A stretch of DNA of 23,516 nt from an uncultured Pseudomonadota bacterium (GTDB lineage Bacteria > Pseudomonadota > Alphaproteobacteria > Rs-D84): contig CAMZFU010000012.1 of assembly GCA_947306185.1 (NCBI GenBank), forward strand, positions 1 to 23,516, given 5' to 3'. The notes beneath the pieces were generated by a model, which saw nothing but the letters and a program-made list of their open reading frames with translations, was not told where the DNA came from and searched no databases. How positions within the stretch are numbered: the first letter of the stretch is position 1; every line of letters begins with the position of its first letter. Made by a program: the position numbers and the translations under genes. Of the stretch, positions 6,789 through 15,100 are shown one piece after another.

Positions 6789-8546
6789 ATGAAAGAATAT
6801 ATATTACCTTGTCGTGATTTGGTTGTTCATCCCGAGATGACTGTACCAATCTATATTGATAACCCGGTATCAATCAATGCCATTGAAACCGCCGCAAATA
6901 AACGCCAACGCATTGTTTTGGCGCCCCAGCATAGTGCCGCGTATCCATCCAGTGCCACCGATATTTATGAATACGGCACTATCGGTGAAATTGCGCAAAT
7001 TTTGCGTATGCCTGATGGCGCGATTCATGCAATTATTCGCACGACGAATGTTGTGCAAATGACGGATATAACGGTAAGTGACGGCATATTTTCTGCACGT
7101 GTAAGTGAAATACCAATGGTTGCCGATATGGATGACGAACGAACCGTCCAAATACGCGAAAAGATTTTTGATAACATCCAGGCAATGGCCAATTTCCGCA
7201 AATTCAAGATTGATAAATTGCGCAATGTTATACAAAACTACCCAATGCCCGCGTTCGTAGATTCTGTGATTCAAACGATGGAATTGGATACCGATACGGC
7301 CATCAAGATTCTTATCACACCGTCTTGGTATGACAAAATGGTTCTGTTATTCGAACAAGTTCGCATTATGTACGAAACGTCCAAGGTCGAAGAAACAATA
7401 AATCGTCGTATCAGTATGCAAATGGAACAAGGACGTCGTGAGGCCATTTTACAAGAAAAAATGCGCGCCATCCAAAAAGAAATGGGCGAAGATGATGAAG
7501 AAAACGATACCACAAGTATGCGCAAAAAAATTGAAAAATCTGCTATGCCCACGGCCGTCAAAGAAAAAGCATTGAGTGAATGGAAACGTATGCGTAATAT
7601 GTCGCCAATGTCCAATGAAGGAGGTTTGATAAAAACATATTTGGATGAATTACTTGCAATGCCATGGGGAAAATCTGATAAATCTAAAATTGACCTCAAT
7701 ACTGCGCGAACAATTCTTGATAGCGAACATTCAGGAATGCGCCCGGTAAAAGAACGTATACTGGAACACATTGCCGTAATGAAAAAAACTGGTTCATTAA
7801 AAGGCAGTATTTTATGTTTCGTTGGTGCGCCTGGTGTAGGGAAAACGTCGTTATGCAAATCTATCGCGGCAGCATTGGGGCGGAAATATCACCGCATATC
7901 ACTTGGTGGGGTTTCGGACGAGGCGCATTTCCGCGGTCATCGTAAAACCTATATTGGTTCGCAACCGGGGCGCATTATGGACGCGTTAAAGCGTGCCAAG
8001 GCGAATAATCCAGTTATCGTTCTGGATGAAATTGACAAGATGGGACGCGATTGGAGGGGCGATCCAGAATCTGCTTTGCTGGAAGTATTGGATCCCGAAC
8101 AAAACAAAGCGTTTCGTGATCATTATCTGGAGGTTGATTTTGACCTATCCAAGGTGTTATTCATTGCAACAGCAAACACTTTGAATATGTCAAGTGCATT
8201 AAAAGACCGTATGGAAATCATTGAAATTCCGGGATATACCGAAGATGCGAAGGTACAAATTGCACGTGAACATCTAATTACCCGCGCGGCAAATGATACT
8301 GGTTGGGATGTCGATAATATCACGATTGATGACGACGCAATTCGCCATATTATCCGTAAATATACCGCGGAATCGGGTGTGCGCCAATTACAACGTGAAA
8401 TATCTGCCATATTGCGCCGCAGTTTGCTTGAAAACGATGGCGAAGATACACCAACAGATTTCACAATACAAAAAATTGACGATTTATTATCAATGCACCA
8501 ATCAGCGGGATTTTCCAAACGAATTGGTTTCGGGGTTAGTGTATAG
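6789..8546 (+). CDS. Lon homologue lacking the protease domain
   Basis: Lon is normally a cytoplasmic hexameric ATP-dependent protease of about 780-800 residues: N domain, AAA+ domain, Ser/Lys protease domain. This 585-residue product has the N domain (LPCRDLVVHPEM onward), the helical linker (QEKMRAIQKEMGE at about 225) and a complete AAA+ module. That module has Walker A GAPGVGKTS (346-354), Walker B VIVLDEIDK with Asp413/Glu414, sensor 1 FIATANT, an arginine-finger LKDRME and sensor 2 SGVRQLQREI. It stops at RIGFGVSV, where full Lon continues into the protease domain, so the catalytic PKDGPSAG serine and the lysine are absent. The ATPase motifs show no decay, which argues for a working unfoldase or remodeller rather than a dying gene. 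The alternative is a recent truncation. The start follows the usual Lon opening. Confidence 0.93.
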   Translation: MKEYILPCRDLVVHPEMTVPIYIDNPVSINAIETAANKRQRIVLAPQHSAAYPSSATDIYEYGTIGEIAQILRMPDGAIHAIIRTTNVVQMTDITVSDGIFSARVSEIPMVADMDDERTVQIREKIFDNIQAMANFRKFKIDKLRNVIQNYPMPAFVDSVIQTMELDTDTAIKILITPSWYDKMVLLFEQVRIMYETSKVEETINRRISMQMEQGRREAILQEKMRAIQKEMGEDDEENDTTSMRKKIEKSAMPTAVKEKALSEWKRMRNMSPMSNEGGLIKTYLDELLAMPWGKSDKSKIDLNTARTILDSEHSGMRPVKERILEHIAVMKKTGSLKGSILCFVGAPGVGKTSLCKSIAAALGRKYHRISLGGVSDEAHFRGHRKTYIGSQPGRIMDALKRAKANNPVIVLDEIDKMGRDWRGDPESALLEVLDPEQNKAFRDHYLEVDFDLSKVLFIATANTLNMSSALKDRMEIIEIPGYTEDAKVQIAREHLITRAANDTGWDVDNITIDDDAIRHIIRKYTAESGVRQLQREISAILRRSLLENDGEDTPTDFTIQKIDDLLSMHQSAGFSKRIGFGVSV

Positions 8547-8555
8547 GAAACAAAA

Positions 8556-8972
8556 ATGAATATTTTTAAGGCCATACAAATCTGTTGTGATATAGAAAAC
8601 TTGTATCAAAATAAAGAATTAAACCACATGATTCCTTGGAATTATAGCAATTTTTACCAAATACGTATACCGAAAAACAATGGTGCCACCACAATAATGG
8701 AATCAAACCGGACCGAAAGTCATTTTTCTTCTACTGAATTTGTGCCGGTAACATTTTGGACAAATCTTTTCGGAACCGCGGGAAATTTTGCGACTATACC
8801 GACGACATTCACAGTAAAGTTCAACAACGATGGAAGTTTACCACATGCCACAATGGAACCAAATTCTATGATTCATGGGTTGGCGGCCCGGATTATATAC
8901 AATAAAATGCGAAAAGCGTATTTGGATGATTGGCATGCAACACTTCGGATAATACACAGGGAAAAAATATGA
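8556..8972 (+). CDS. Unknown 138-residue protein between lon-like gene and tsaB
   Basis: It starts 9 nt after the lon-like stop, with AGGA 7 nt upstream of the ATG, and its stop overlaps the tsaB start as ATGA, so translation of both is probably coupled. The frame is the same as that of the lon-like gene, separated only by one TAG and three codons. The product has no signal peptide or membrane segment. It is aromatic-rich in the middle (PWNYSNFYQIRIP, FVPVTFWTNLFG) with a basic helical C-terminus. It has no similarity by eye to the Lon protease domain. The family was not recognised. Confidence 0.75.
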   Translation: MNIFKAIQICCDIENLYQNKELNHMIPWNYSNFYQIRIPKNNGATTIMESNRTESHFSSTEFVPVTFWTNLFGTAGNFATIPTTFTVKFNNDGSLPHATMEPNSMIHGLAARIIYNKMRKAYLDDWHATLRIIHREKI

Positions 8973-9517
8973 TTCTTGTTATAAATACTTCTGGAAACGG
9001 TTTGGAATTTGTATTGGATGTGCAACACAAATCTGTGTCGGTTGAAAAACAGTCAATCGCCCTGCCCGCGGAAGCAGAACGATTCTTGACCGAATGCGGT
9101 GCAAAATGGCGCGATATAACCGCGATTGGTGTAGTTGTGGGGCCAGGCAGTTTTACCGGCATCCGTATGGGAATTGCATACGCCAAGGGTTTGGCGATGG
9201 GGCTGAATATTCCCATTGTTGGAATAAACGCATTTGAATTATACCTGGCGGCGACACCAGATGCATTTGTCGCAATTGATTCCGGACGTGGCGATTTCTT
9301 TGTCGCATCACCACAACATGCGCCATGCACCATGACAATCGAGGAAGTCGAAACCGAACAAATGAAATGCCCGCGCACCGTTGGGCACAAACCATTTGAT
9401 TTGAAATTGGCGGTTTCAATTGTTCAAGACAAATTGGAACGCGGCAATGCGGAACCGGTCGTACCAATGTATCTGCGCCCCAGTTATGCCGAAGAAGCAA
9501 AAAATAAAAATGTTTAG
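8969..9517 (+). CDS. tsaB: tRNA threonylcarbamoyladenosine biosynthesis protein TsaB
   Basis: TsaB is the non-catalytic partner of TsaD in making t6A at position 37 of ANN-decoding tRNAs in the cytoplasm. The ASKHA fold is visible: ILVINTSG at the N-terminus in place of the usual LxIDTS phosphate loop, then GVVVGPGSFTGIRMGIAYAKGLA at about residues 48-70, the family signature. At 182 residues it is slightly short for the family; the C-terminal half is reduced. The start at MILVIN overlaps the preceding stop as ATGA, with AGGGA just upstream. It overlaps rimI by 8 nt; a tsaB-rimI pairing is common in bacteria and supports both calls. Confidence 0.93.
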   Translation: MILVINTSGNGLEFVLDVQHKSVSVEKQSIALPAEAERFLTECGAKWRDITAIGVVVGPGSFTGIRMGIAYAKGLAMGLNIPIVGINAFELYLAATPDAFVAIDSGRGDFFVASPQHAPCTMTIEEVETEQMKCPRTVGHKPFDLKLAVSIVQDKLERGNAEPVVPMYLRPSYAEEAKNKNV

Positions 9518-9896
9518 TAAAATTGCCGAACTTCATAAACTTTGTTTTCCGCACAAACCATGGGCGGCTGACGAATTTCGTGACCTAAAAAAATCAGGAT
9601 GCGAAATCGTGGCGTCTGATAATGGTTTTATCGTTTGGCGCACAGTCTGTGACGAGGCAGAAATTATAACAATCGGTGTTCACCCCGATGCGCGTGGGAT
9701 GGGTATCGCAATTGCGATGCTTGGGTTGATGGAACACGAGATAAAAAAAACTGGTGCAAAAACAATCTTTCTGGAAGTATCCGCCGAAAATACGCCGGCA
9801 ATCAACCTGTATAAAAAATGTGGGTTTACCCAAAATGGACGCCGGCCAAAATACTATGACGGCGTTGATGCGATTTTGATGTCCAAAGGGCTCTAA
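9510..9896 (+). CDS. rimI: Ribosomal protein S18 alanine N-acetyltransferase RimI
   Basis: This GNAT-family enzyme acetylates the N-terminal alanine of ribosomal protein S18 using acetyl-CoA. The 128-residue product has the CoA pyrophosphate-binding motif in VHPDARGMGIA (about residues 59-69). The RimI-type C-terminal signature is also present: LEVSAENTPAINLYKKCGF, then GRRPKYY. The start at MFSKIA lies 8 nt inside the end of tsaB. Starts further upstream would add residues that merely read tsaB in another frame. It could be a related GNAT acetylating another protein, but the tsaB neighbour favours RimI. Confidence 0.9.
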   Translation: MFSKIAELHKLCFPHKPWAADEFRDLKKSGCEIVASDNGFIVWRTVCDEAEIITIGVHPDARGMGIAIAMLGLMEHEIKKTGAKTIFLEVSAENTPAINLYKKCGFTQNGRRPKYYDGVDAILMSKGL

Positions 9897-9898
9897 AC

Positions 9899-9927
9899 TT
9901 GACAATTTTTATTGCGTATATTATGAG
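9899..9927 (+). promoter_or_regulatory. Possible promoter of the ACP-like gene
   Basis: A perfect TTGACA begins at the rimI stop. The -10 is less clear: TATTAT lies 14 nt downstream, and TATGAG at the ideal 17 nt. The gene begins at 9959. Confidence 0.45.
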
Positions 9928-9958
9928 GTTAGCACACAAATTAGAAAAGGACATAAAA

Positions 9959-10588
9959 ATGATAACGCAAATATCGGAAAACCAGCAATATATCCTTAAC
10001 ACAATCGTTCCACTTATTGCCGAAAAACTTGGCGTTGATTCATCAGAGGTGTTGATGGGCTCGCATTTTGTAAATGATTTAGGGGCAGATTCTTTGGATA
10101 CAGTTGAACTGTTTATGGAATTTGACAAGGCCTTTGACATAAGCATTCCGGATGATGAACAGGAACATCTACACACTGTTGGCGATACTGTAAGAATGAT
10201 TGAAAACATTCTGGAAAATGGCGTTAGTCCGGCAAAAACATCTACAAATACCACCATAAAAAAAGAAAAGAACTCACGTGGCACAAATGTAAAAACCGGT
10301 GCGCAAAAAACAAAGGCAACTGGTTCCAATAATAAAAAAACGCCTACATCAAGAAACTTACCGCACACGGGGGCGCGAAGGACAAAACAAATGAAAGATA
10401 CCCCTGCCGAAGTCATCTTTTCTGGTAACATATTAAATATGACCGTAGAACAGGCGTTAGAAAATCCGGCATTTAATCGAACAGTCGGATACGTATTGCA
10501 ACAAATCGGGGGAACCGACGCATTGAAAATGCCATTAAGCGACGTAATTAGAAATTATCTGGAACTTGCGATGCAACCCAAAAAATAA
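9959..10588 (+). CDS. Acyl carrier protein domain with basic linker and extra C-terminal domain
   Basis: The first 83 or so residues form a standard acyl carrier protein: an acidic four-helix domain with GADSLD, Ser45 being the expected 4'-phosphopantetheine site, followed by TVELFMEFDKAFDISIPDDE. Ordinary ACP ends near residue 80. This product continues to 209 residues with a lysine-, threonine- and asparagine-rich, low-complexity basic linker (about 84-145) and a compact C-terminal segment (about 146-209) of predicted helices (VEQALENPAFNRTVGYVL, LSDVIRNYLELA). The start is supported by AAAGGA 7 nt upstream. It is convergent with the helicase gene, sharing a terminator. It is probably not the housekeeping AcpP; a dedicated acyl or peptide carrier is inference. 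Confidence 0.85.
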   Translation: MITQISENQQYILNTIVPLIAEKLGVDSSEVLMGSHFVNDLGADSLDTVELFMEFDKAFDISIPDDEQEHLHTVGDTVRMIENILENGVSPAKTSTNTTIKKEKNSRGTNVKTGAQKTKATGSNNKKTPTSRNLPHTGARRTKQMKDTPAEVIFSGNILNMTVEQALENPAFNRTVGYVLQQIGGTDALKMPLSDVIRNYLELAMQPKK

Positions 10589-10590
10589 AA

Positions 10591-10613
10591 AAACGGCGCT
10601 TGCCGTTTTTTTT
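10591..10613. terminator. Bidirectional intrinsic terminator
   Basis: A 7-bp stem (AAACGGC / GCCGTTT) encloses a 4-nt loop, with A residues on the left and T residues on the right. It ends transcription of the ACP-like gene rightward and can also end the helicase gene leftward; both stop codons lie within a few bases of it. Confidence 0.85.
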
Positions 10614-11880
10614 ATTTCCCAACAAATTCCAACACGCGCGGGTCAAATATTACATCGCGCGGTGACAATGGTCGTGCAATATGCATATCCCCCGCCCCAC
10701 GGGTACGCGACAATGCGACATAGGTTTGGCCGTGTTCAAACGCCCCACGCGAAATATCAATTATAACCGTATCCAACGTTTTACCCTGGGCCTTGTGAAT
10801 TGTCATTGCATACCCAAGGTTTAATGGGAACTGTTTATATGCACCGGTTTCATTTTCAACCAGTCGATCATTCTCGTCACGCGAATATTCTATCTTTTGC
10901 CATTTTTCCGGTTTAACCGTGACGATATCACGACTTTTATTTAATAATTGTACAATGATTTCCCGTGCGCCAAGTGATTTAACAATGCCCATTGAACCAT
11001 TATGCCATTTGTCGCCGTTTTTAACGAACACCACCAATGCCCCGACCTTTAATTCCAAATTAAGTGGTGCCGGCACATCGCGTTCGGCAAAATTTCCCGA
11101 TAATTCACCAAAATAGTTCACTGGGTCCGTACCAATTTGTGCCAATCGTTCCGCATTTATCCGTTCCGCCACAGCGCGAAAAGGCGTTATTAAAACCGCA
11201 TTTGTTCGACGTTCGTCATCGGCAATATTACATGTATTGAAAAATGACAATGCGGTCGTATCACCATTTCGCAATTTGTTTAATTCTTCTAATAATTGCG
11301 CATCGCTTTGGCGATAAACCAAATCAAAATTAAACCGCACGAAATCAGAACGCTTATAAACATTGCTATCAAAGAAATATGCGCGTTCATATTCATAGTT
11401 TTGTTTGTAATATGCGCGTGCATCACGCGTGATAACCGGTGGCAATTGAAATAAATCACCAATGGCAACTATCTGAATTCCACCAAACGGTTCGTTATTC
11501 TTGCGCGCCCGCCGGCACAGGATATCCATTGCGTCCATTAAATCGGGGGCTATCATGGAAACTTCGTCAAGGACCAAGACATCGGTTGCGGTCAGTATAT
11601 TGCGAACCTTGGCCTTTAGTTCCAAAAATTCCGGGAAAATAAAATCGCGTGGTTGAATTTGAAACAGTGAATGTATCGTCTGTCCGCCAATATTAAGTGC
11701 GGCCACCGCCGTTGGACACGCACAAACAACCCGCTTTTTCGTTGCAGATTTAAGGTAATTTACAAATGTTGATTTGCCGGTGCCGGCACTGCCCAAAATC
11801 AGAACATTTGACTGTGTACATTCAATTGTATTGAACGCCATTGTTTGTTCTTTACTTAAAATGGGAATCAGTTCGGTCAT
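10612..11880 (-). CDS. Pif1-like SF1B DNA helicase
   Basis: The 422-residue product has the superfamily 1B helicase motifs in order. Motif I is LGSAGTGKST (about 29-38), the Ia region is CPTAVAALNIGGQTIHSLF, and motif II is LVLDEVSMI. Motif III is GDLFQLPPV, motif IV contains YRQ, motif V is MTIHKAQGKTL and motif VI is YVALSRTRG. The NIGGQTIHS block is characteristic of Pif1-type 5'-to-3' helicases rather than RecD. The protein is all cytoplasmic, close to the Pif1 helicase core, without an added nuclease or RecQ-like domain. The start at MTEL is assumed; no Shine-Dalgarno sequence is visible, and the in-frame ATG 13 codons later is an alternative. Roles in replication or repair are inferred from the family. 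Confidence 0.9.
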   Translation of the reverse strand: MTELIPILSKEQTMAFNTIECTQSNVLILGSAGTGKSTFVNYLKSATKKRVVCACPTAVAALNIGGQTIHSLFQIQPRDFIFPEFLELKAKVRNILTATDVLVLDEVSMIAPDLMDAMDILCRRARKNNEPFGGIQIVAIGDLFQLPPVITRDARAYYKQNYEYERAYFFDSNVYKRSDFVRFNFDLVYRQSDAQLLEELNKLRNGDTTALSFFNTCNIADDERRTNAVLITPFRAVAERINAERLAQIGTDPVNYFGELSGNFAERDVPAPLNLELKVGALVVFVKNGDKWHNGSMGIVKSLGAREIIVQLLNKSRDIVTVKPEKWQKIEYSRDENDRLVENETGAYKQFPLNLGYAMTIHKAQGKTLDTVIIDISRGAFEHGQTYVALSRTRGAGDMHIARPLSPRDVIFDPRVLEFVGK

Positions 11881-11935
11881 ACGGGTATATTTGCATAAAA
11901 AAGAATAAAAATAAAGCGGAAAGAAAAATTTTGAC

Positions 11936-11963
11936 TTGCAACAAAAAAATAACTGTGTAATAA
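11936..11963 (+). promoter_or_regulatory. Promoter of the CAT-anticodon tRNA
   Basis: TTGCAA is followed after 16 nt by TAATAA, with the mature tRNA beginning 11 nt later. The -35 element is the same as at ssrA and the lon-like gene. Confidence 0.6.
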
Positions 11964-11973
11964 TACCCGCCGT

Positions 11974-12050
11974 GGGTTATTAGCTCAGTTGGTTAGAGCG
12001 GAGCGCTCATAACGCTTTGGTCGTGGGTTCGAGTCCTACATAACCCACCA
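11974..12050 (+). tRNA. tRNA with anticodon CAT (Ile2 or elongator Met)
   Basis: The 77-nt cloverleaf is complete: acceptor GGGTTAT/ATAACCC (7 bp), D arm GCTC...GAGC, anticodon stem GAGCG/CGCTT with one G-U pair around CTCATAA, T arm GTGGG/CCTAC around TTCGAGT, discriminator A and an encoded CCA. The paired G1-C72 excludes initiator tRNA. The TGGTC variable loop and the overall likeness to tRNA-Ile with a lysidine-modified anticodon favour Ile2, but elongator Met cannot be excluded by eye. Confidence 0.95.
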
Positions 12051-12073
12051 ATTGCTTCCATATGAAAGCAAGC

Positions 12074-12110
12074 ACCGCGTCACTGCACAATTGTGGCGCG
12101 GTCTTTTTTA
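12074..12110 (+). terminator. Intrinsic terminator after the CAT tRNA
   Basis: A 10-bp stem with one G-U pair (ACCGCGTCAC / GTGGCGCGGT) encloses a 9-nt loop and is followed by CTTTTTT. A second small hairpin (TTGCTT / AAGCAA) lies between it and the tRNA at 12052-12071. Confidence 0.85.
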
Positions 12111-12137
12111 TGTCACAAAATAATGAATATTTTTCGC

Positions 12138-12176
12138 TTGCCTTATCTTGTTATTTTTTTCTACACTTACTATAAA
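12138..12176 (+). promoter_or_regulatory. Probable promoter region of the giant repeat-protein gene
   Basis: Two arrangements fit: TTGCCT (12138) with TACACT (12162) at 18 nt spacing, or TTGTTA (12148) with TATAAA (12171) at 17 nt. The first leaves the AAAGGGAGA ribosome-binding site within the transcript; the second would start transcription on top of it. Confidence 0.45.
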
Positions 12177-12191
12177 CGAAAGGGAGAATAC

Positions 12192-15100
12192 ATGAAAATT
12201 CTACGTTTTCTGGGATTTTTTATGGTACTTGTGTTGCCAACTGTGGCGCACGCGACGGACGCTTGTCCAACCGGCCAGTATAGAAATCTCGAAAGTTGCA
12301 CCCCGTGTCCAACTGGTTATACCAGTTATAGTCTTGATAACCACAATTCGTACTTAGGGCAATGTTATAAAGAATGTACCACAGAATGTATAACGTACGA
12401 TTGGAATAATTATATCCCATCTTATGCGACTGGCCAGTTTACTTTTGAACCATTTTTTGAAAAAGAAAACCAAGAACATCAGATATTGTTCTATGGGGTT
12501 GCAACTGGGACCCCGGCACAAACATGCAATACATTAAACAGCAAATACTGCAATTATAATGCCCGGTGTTCGACGAATGGTACAAATGCGTGTAAACCAG
12601 GACACACACCAGTAGAATTTCACAACCCCGATGGCACACTGATTACAACATATTATGTTGTAAACACCACCGCATGGAGTTCCCAAAACACCACGAATGG
12701 CACACATCAATATTCACCGACAATTTATCCTGTGTTTAGGGCCCCAACCCCATCAAATGGTATAATAAATTTTAAGGGGTATTATGATGCACAAATCGGT
12801 GGCAACAAAGTTATAGATAACGATTTGACACTAACATTTGAACAAGCAAACGGAATATCGGGTTCGACGCCAAAAGTATTATATGCCCAATACGAATGCG
12901 CATCAGACATTTATCTTAATGCAAATGGTGGAACATTACCCGCCGCGTGTACCAATGCAATGCCATTCCAGCCAGGAGTTTATGGCACAACACCGTCATT
13001 ACCCAATCCAGATTGTATACCAACAAAAGATAACTGTGAATTCTTGGGATATTATCTAAAGGGGGTACAATATTATGACTCACTGTTAAAAATAATGCAT
13101 CAAGATTGGGAGAATTGTAATTCAGCGACTGTGACCCTAAACGCAGAATGGGACTGTTCAGAGATTTATACAGTACAATGTCCCGATTCATTAGATCCAG
13201 ATAGTATGCGTTCTATTGATGGTGGTGGAATTGGAGCGGGTCAAACCTTCTCTATCGATGAAAACAATATGTTAAAGGCCTGCTATCATACCTGCGCCGC
13301 TAATCAGACGTTAACAGGATGGGATGTGTATTTGAATGATTCCATTAATCCCGCAGCTACTTTTACCAACTACCCTATAAGATTTGTTGCAGGTGAAACA
13401 TATGGCGATGCAAACCCAATAACATTAATGGCGCATTGTGAAGCCACCCAAGTCAAAGTGACATATGTATGTGGTACACACGGCACGGGTACAGGTGCCA
13501 GTAATTATGCCACAATTGGGCAACAGTACAATGTACTTAGCGCCGCATCTGCGAATTGCACGGCTCAATCGGGTTACGAATTTCTCAACTGGAACGCATC
13601 CACTGGTGGCACATTCCAGGGTGGGACTCCTGTGAACCCGTGGACAATCGATGAAGATGTAACACTTACCGCTGATTGGATTGGTGCATGTAATTTAATT
13701 ACCTTTGACGATAACAACGCAGCTGGCACGAATGTAAACAGTGGCGATCCGCAACGTAAACGGACCGGGGAAACAGATTGGTATATGGCAGCCCCAGGTG
13801 ACGTCAAAATGTGCGGCAAAGCATACACATCAGACCCACAGGTATCTGTTCCGACCAACGGAAATGCAATATTCCGGGGATATTTTGCGCCAAATGATTC
13901 AACCCATGCAATATTCGGAACAAATGGGTATCCAACATCATACGGTAACGGTTGGACAACAAGCAGTGCCGTTACATTAAAGGCATTGTGGGACTGCCCA
14001 AATGAGTATACATGGAACCCCAGTACAAGACAATGCGAAATCAATACGACAAGTGCAACATATTTGTGTTATAAAAATGACGAAGGTAAAGTAGATAATG
14101 AAGTAACATTAGTAAATTACGCGGTACGCCCATTGTCTTGGTATAACCAGTGTAATATCAATCAAAACAATTTCAACGGCTGGTTATTTTCTGGGGACAA
14201 TTTGATGCACACCGCAGGTTCAACTATATCACCGTGGACGTATGGCAGCACAGAAACCTTTGTACCGGCATACAATGCACGCTTTGATTGCGATACAACA
14301 CATTGGCAGGCACCGTCTGGTGGAAATCACAGCGCCCGATTAGTTATATTGGGTGACGGATTATCTATGCCAGCAATGAATTGTGAACCCAGATCAGCGT
14401 ACGCAGGTTGGTTACCAGACACCCCGAATTGGACATCAACCTATACCGCGGGTTTAACCAGCCCAATACCGGGGGCGTCATGCAATGGCGATATTTCGGT
14501 TGTGGGCGGTGGCAATTTCAATTGGTCTTGTCCGACAGATTTAACCTTTGCACCAGATGATGATTTGATAACACAGACCATAAATCTTAGCTGTGGCAGC
14601 ACCAGTGGACAGATTACCGTCAGCTATGGCGATGATATTTCGGCCATGGTCACCCAATGGTTCAATACAAATTGTCATGGTGGCCCATGTCAATATCCAA
14701 CCAATCCAACAACATATGCACACGGATATTGGAAAATATGTGCAGATTGGAACGGGGTGACACCACCGGGATTAACACCTGTGGTTGGTGAATCAGGTTG
14801 CTATCAAACTGACCCAGCGCATCCAAACTATGACTTTACTCTGCTGGATTCGTACTGGAATCAAATTGATAACTTCAGTGTTACATCTGTATGGCGTTGT
14901 CCAAAGTGGGTTAAATATAAATGTACCGCTAATTCCGAGGCATTGTATCAAGATAATATGAATTACGCAGCATATTATGAAGAACCGTATACCATATTAG
15001 ATCATGAAACGGTTGGTTGCGATGATTCCGGATATGAATTTACTGGGTGGTACAAAGAAGGCCAACCAACTGTGGAATACGCTGAAAATGAAACCATACA

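Noticed and set aside
7271..7858. Long open frame on the minus strand within the lon-like gene
   Set aside because: It mirrors the well-supported AAA+ coding sequence, has no ribosome-binding site and shows no recognisable motifs.
8547..8968. A frameshift as the cause of the truncated Lon
   Set aside because: The sequence after the stop was read for protease-domain motifs such as PKDGPSAG and none was seen, so a single frameshift does not explain the loss; a deletion or true truncation would be needed.
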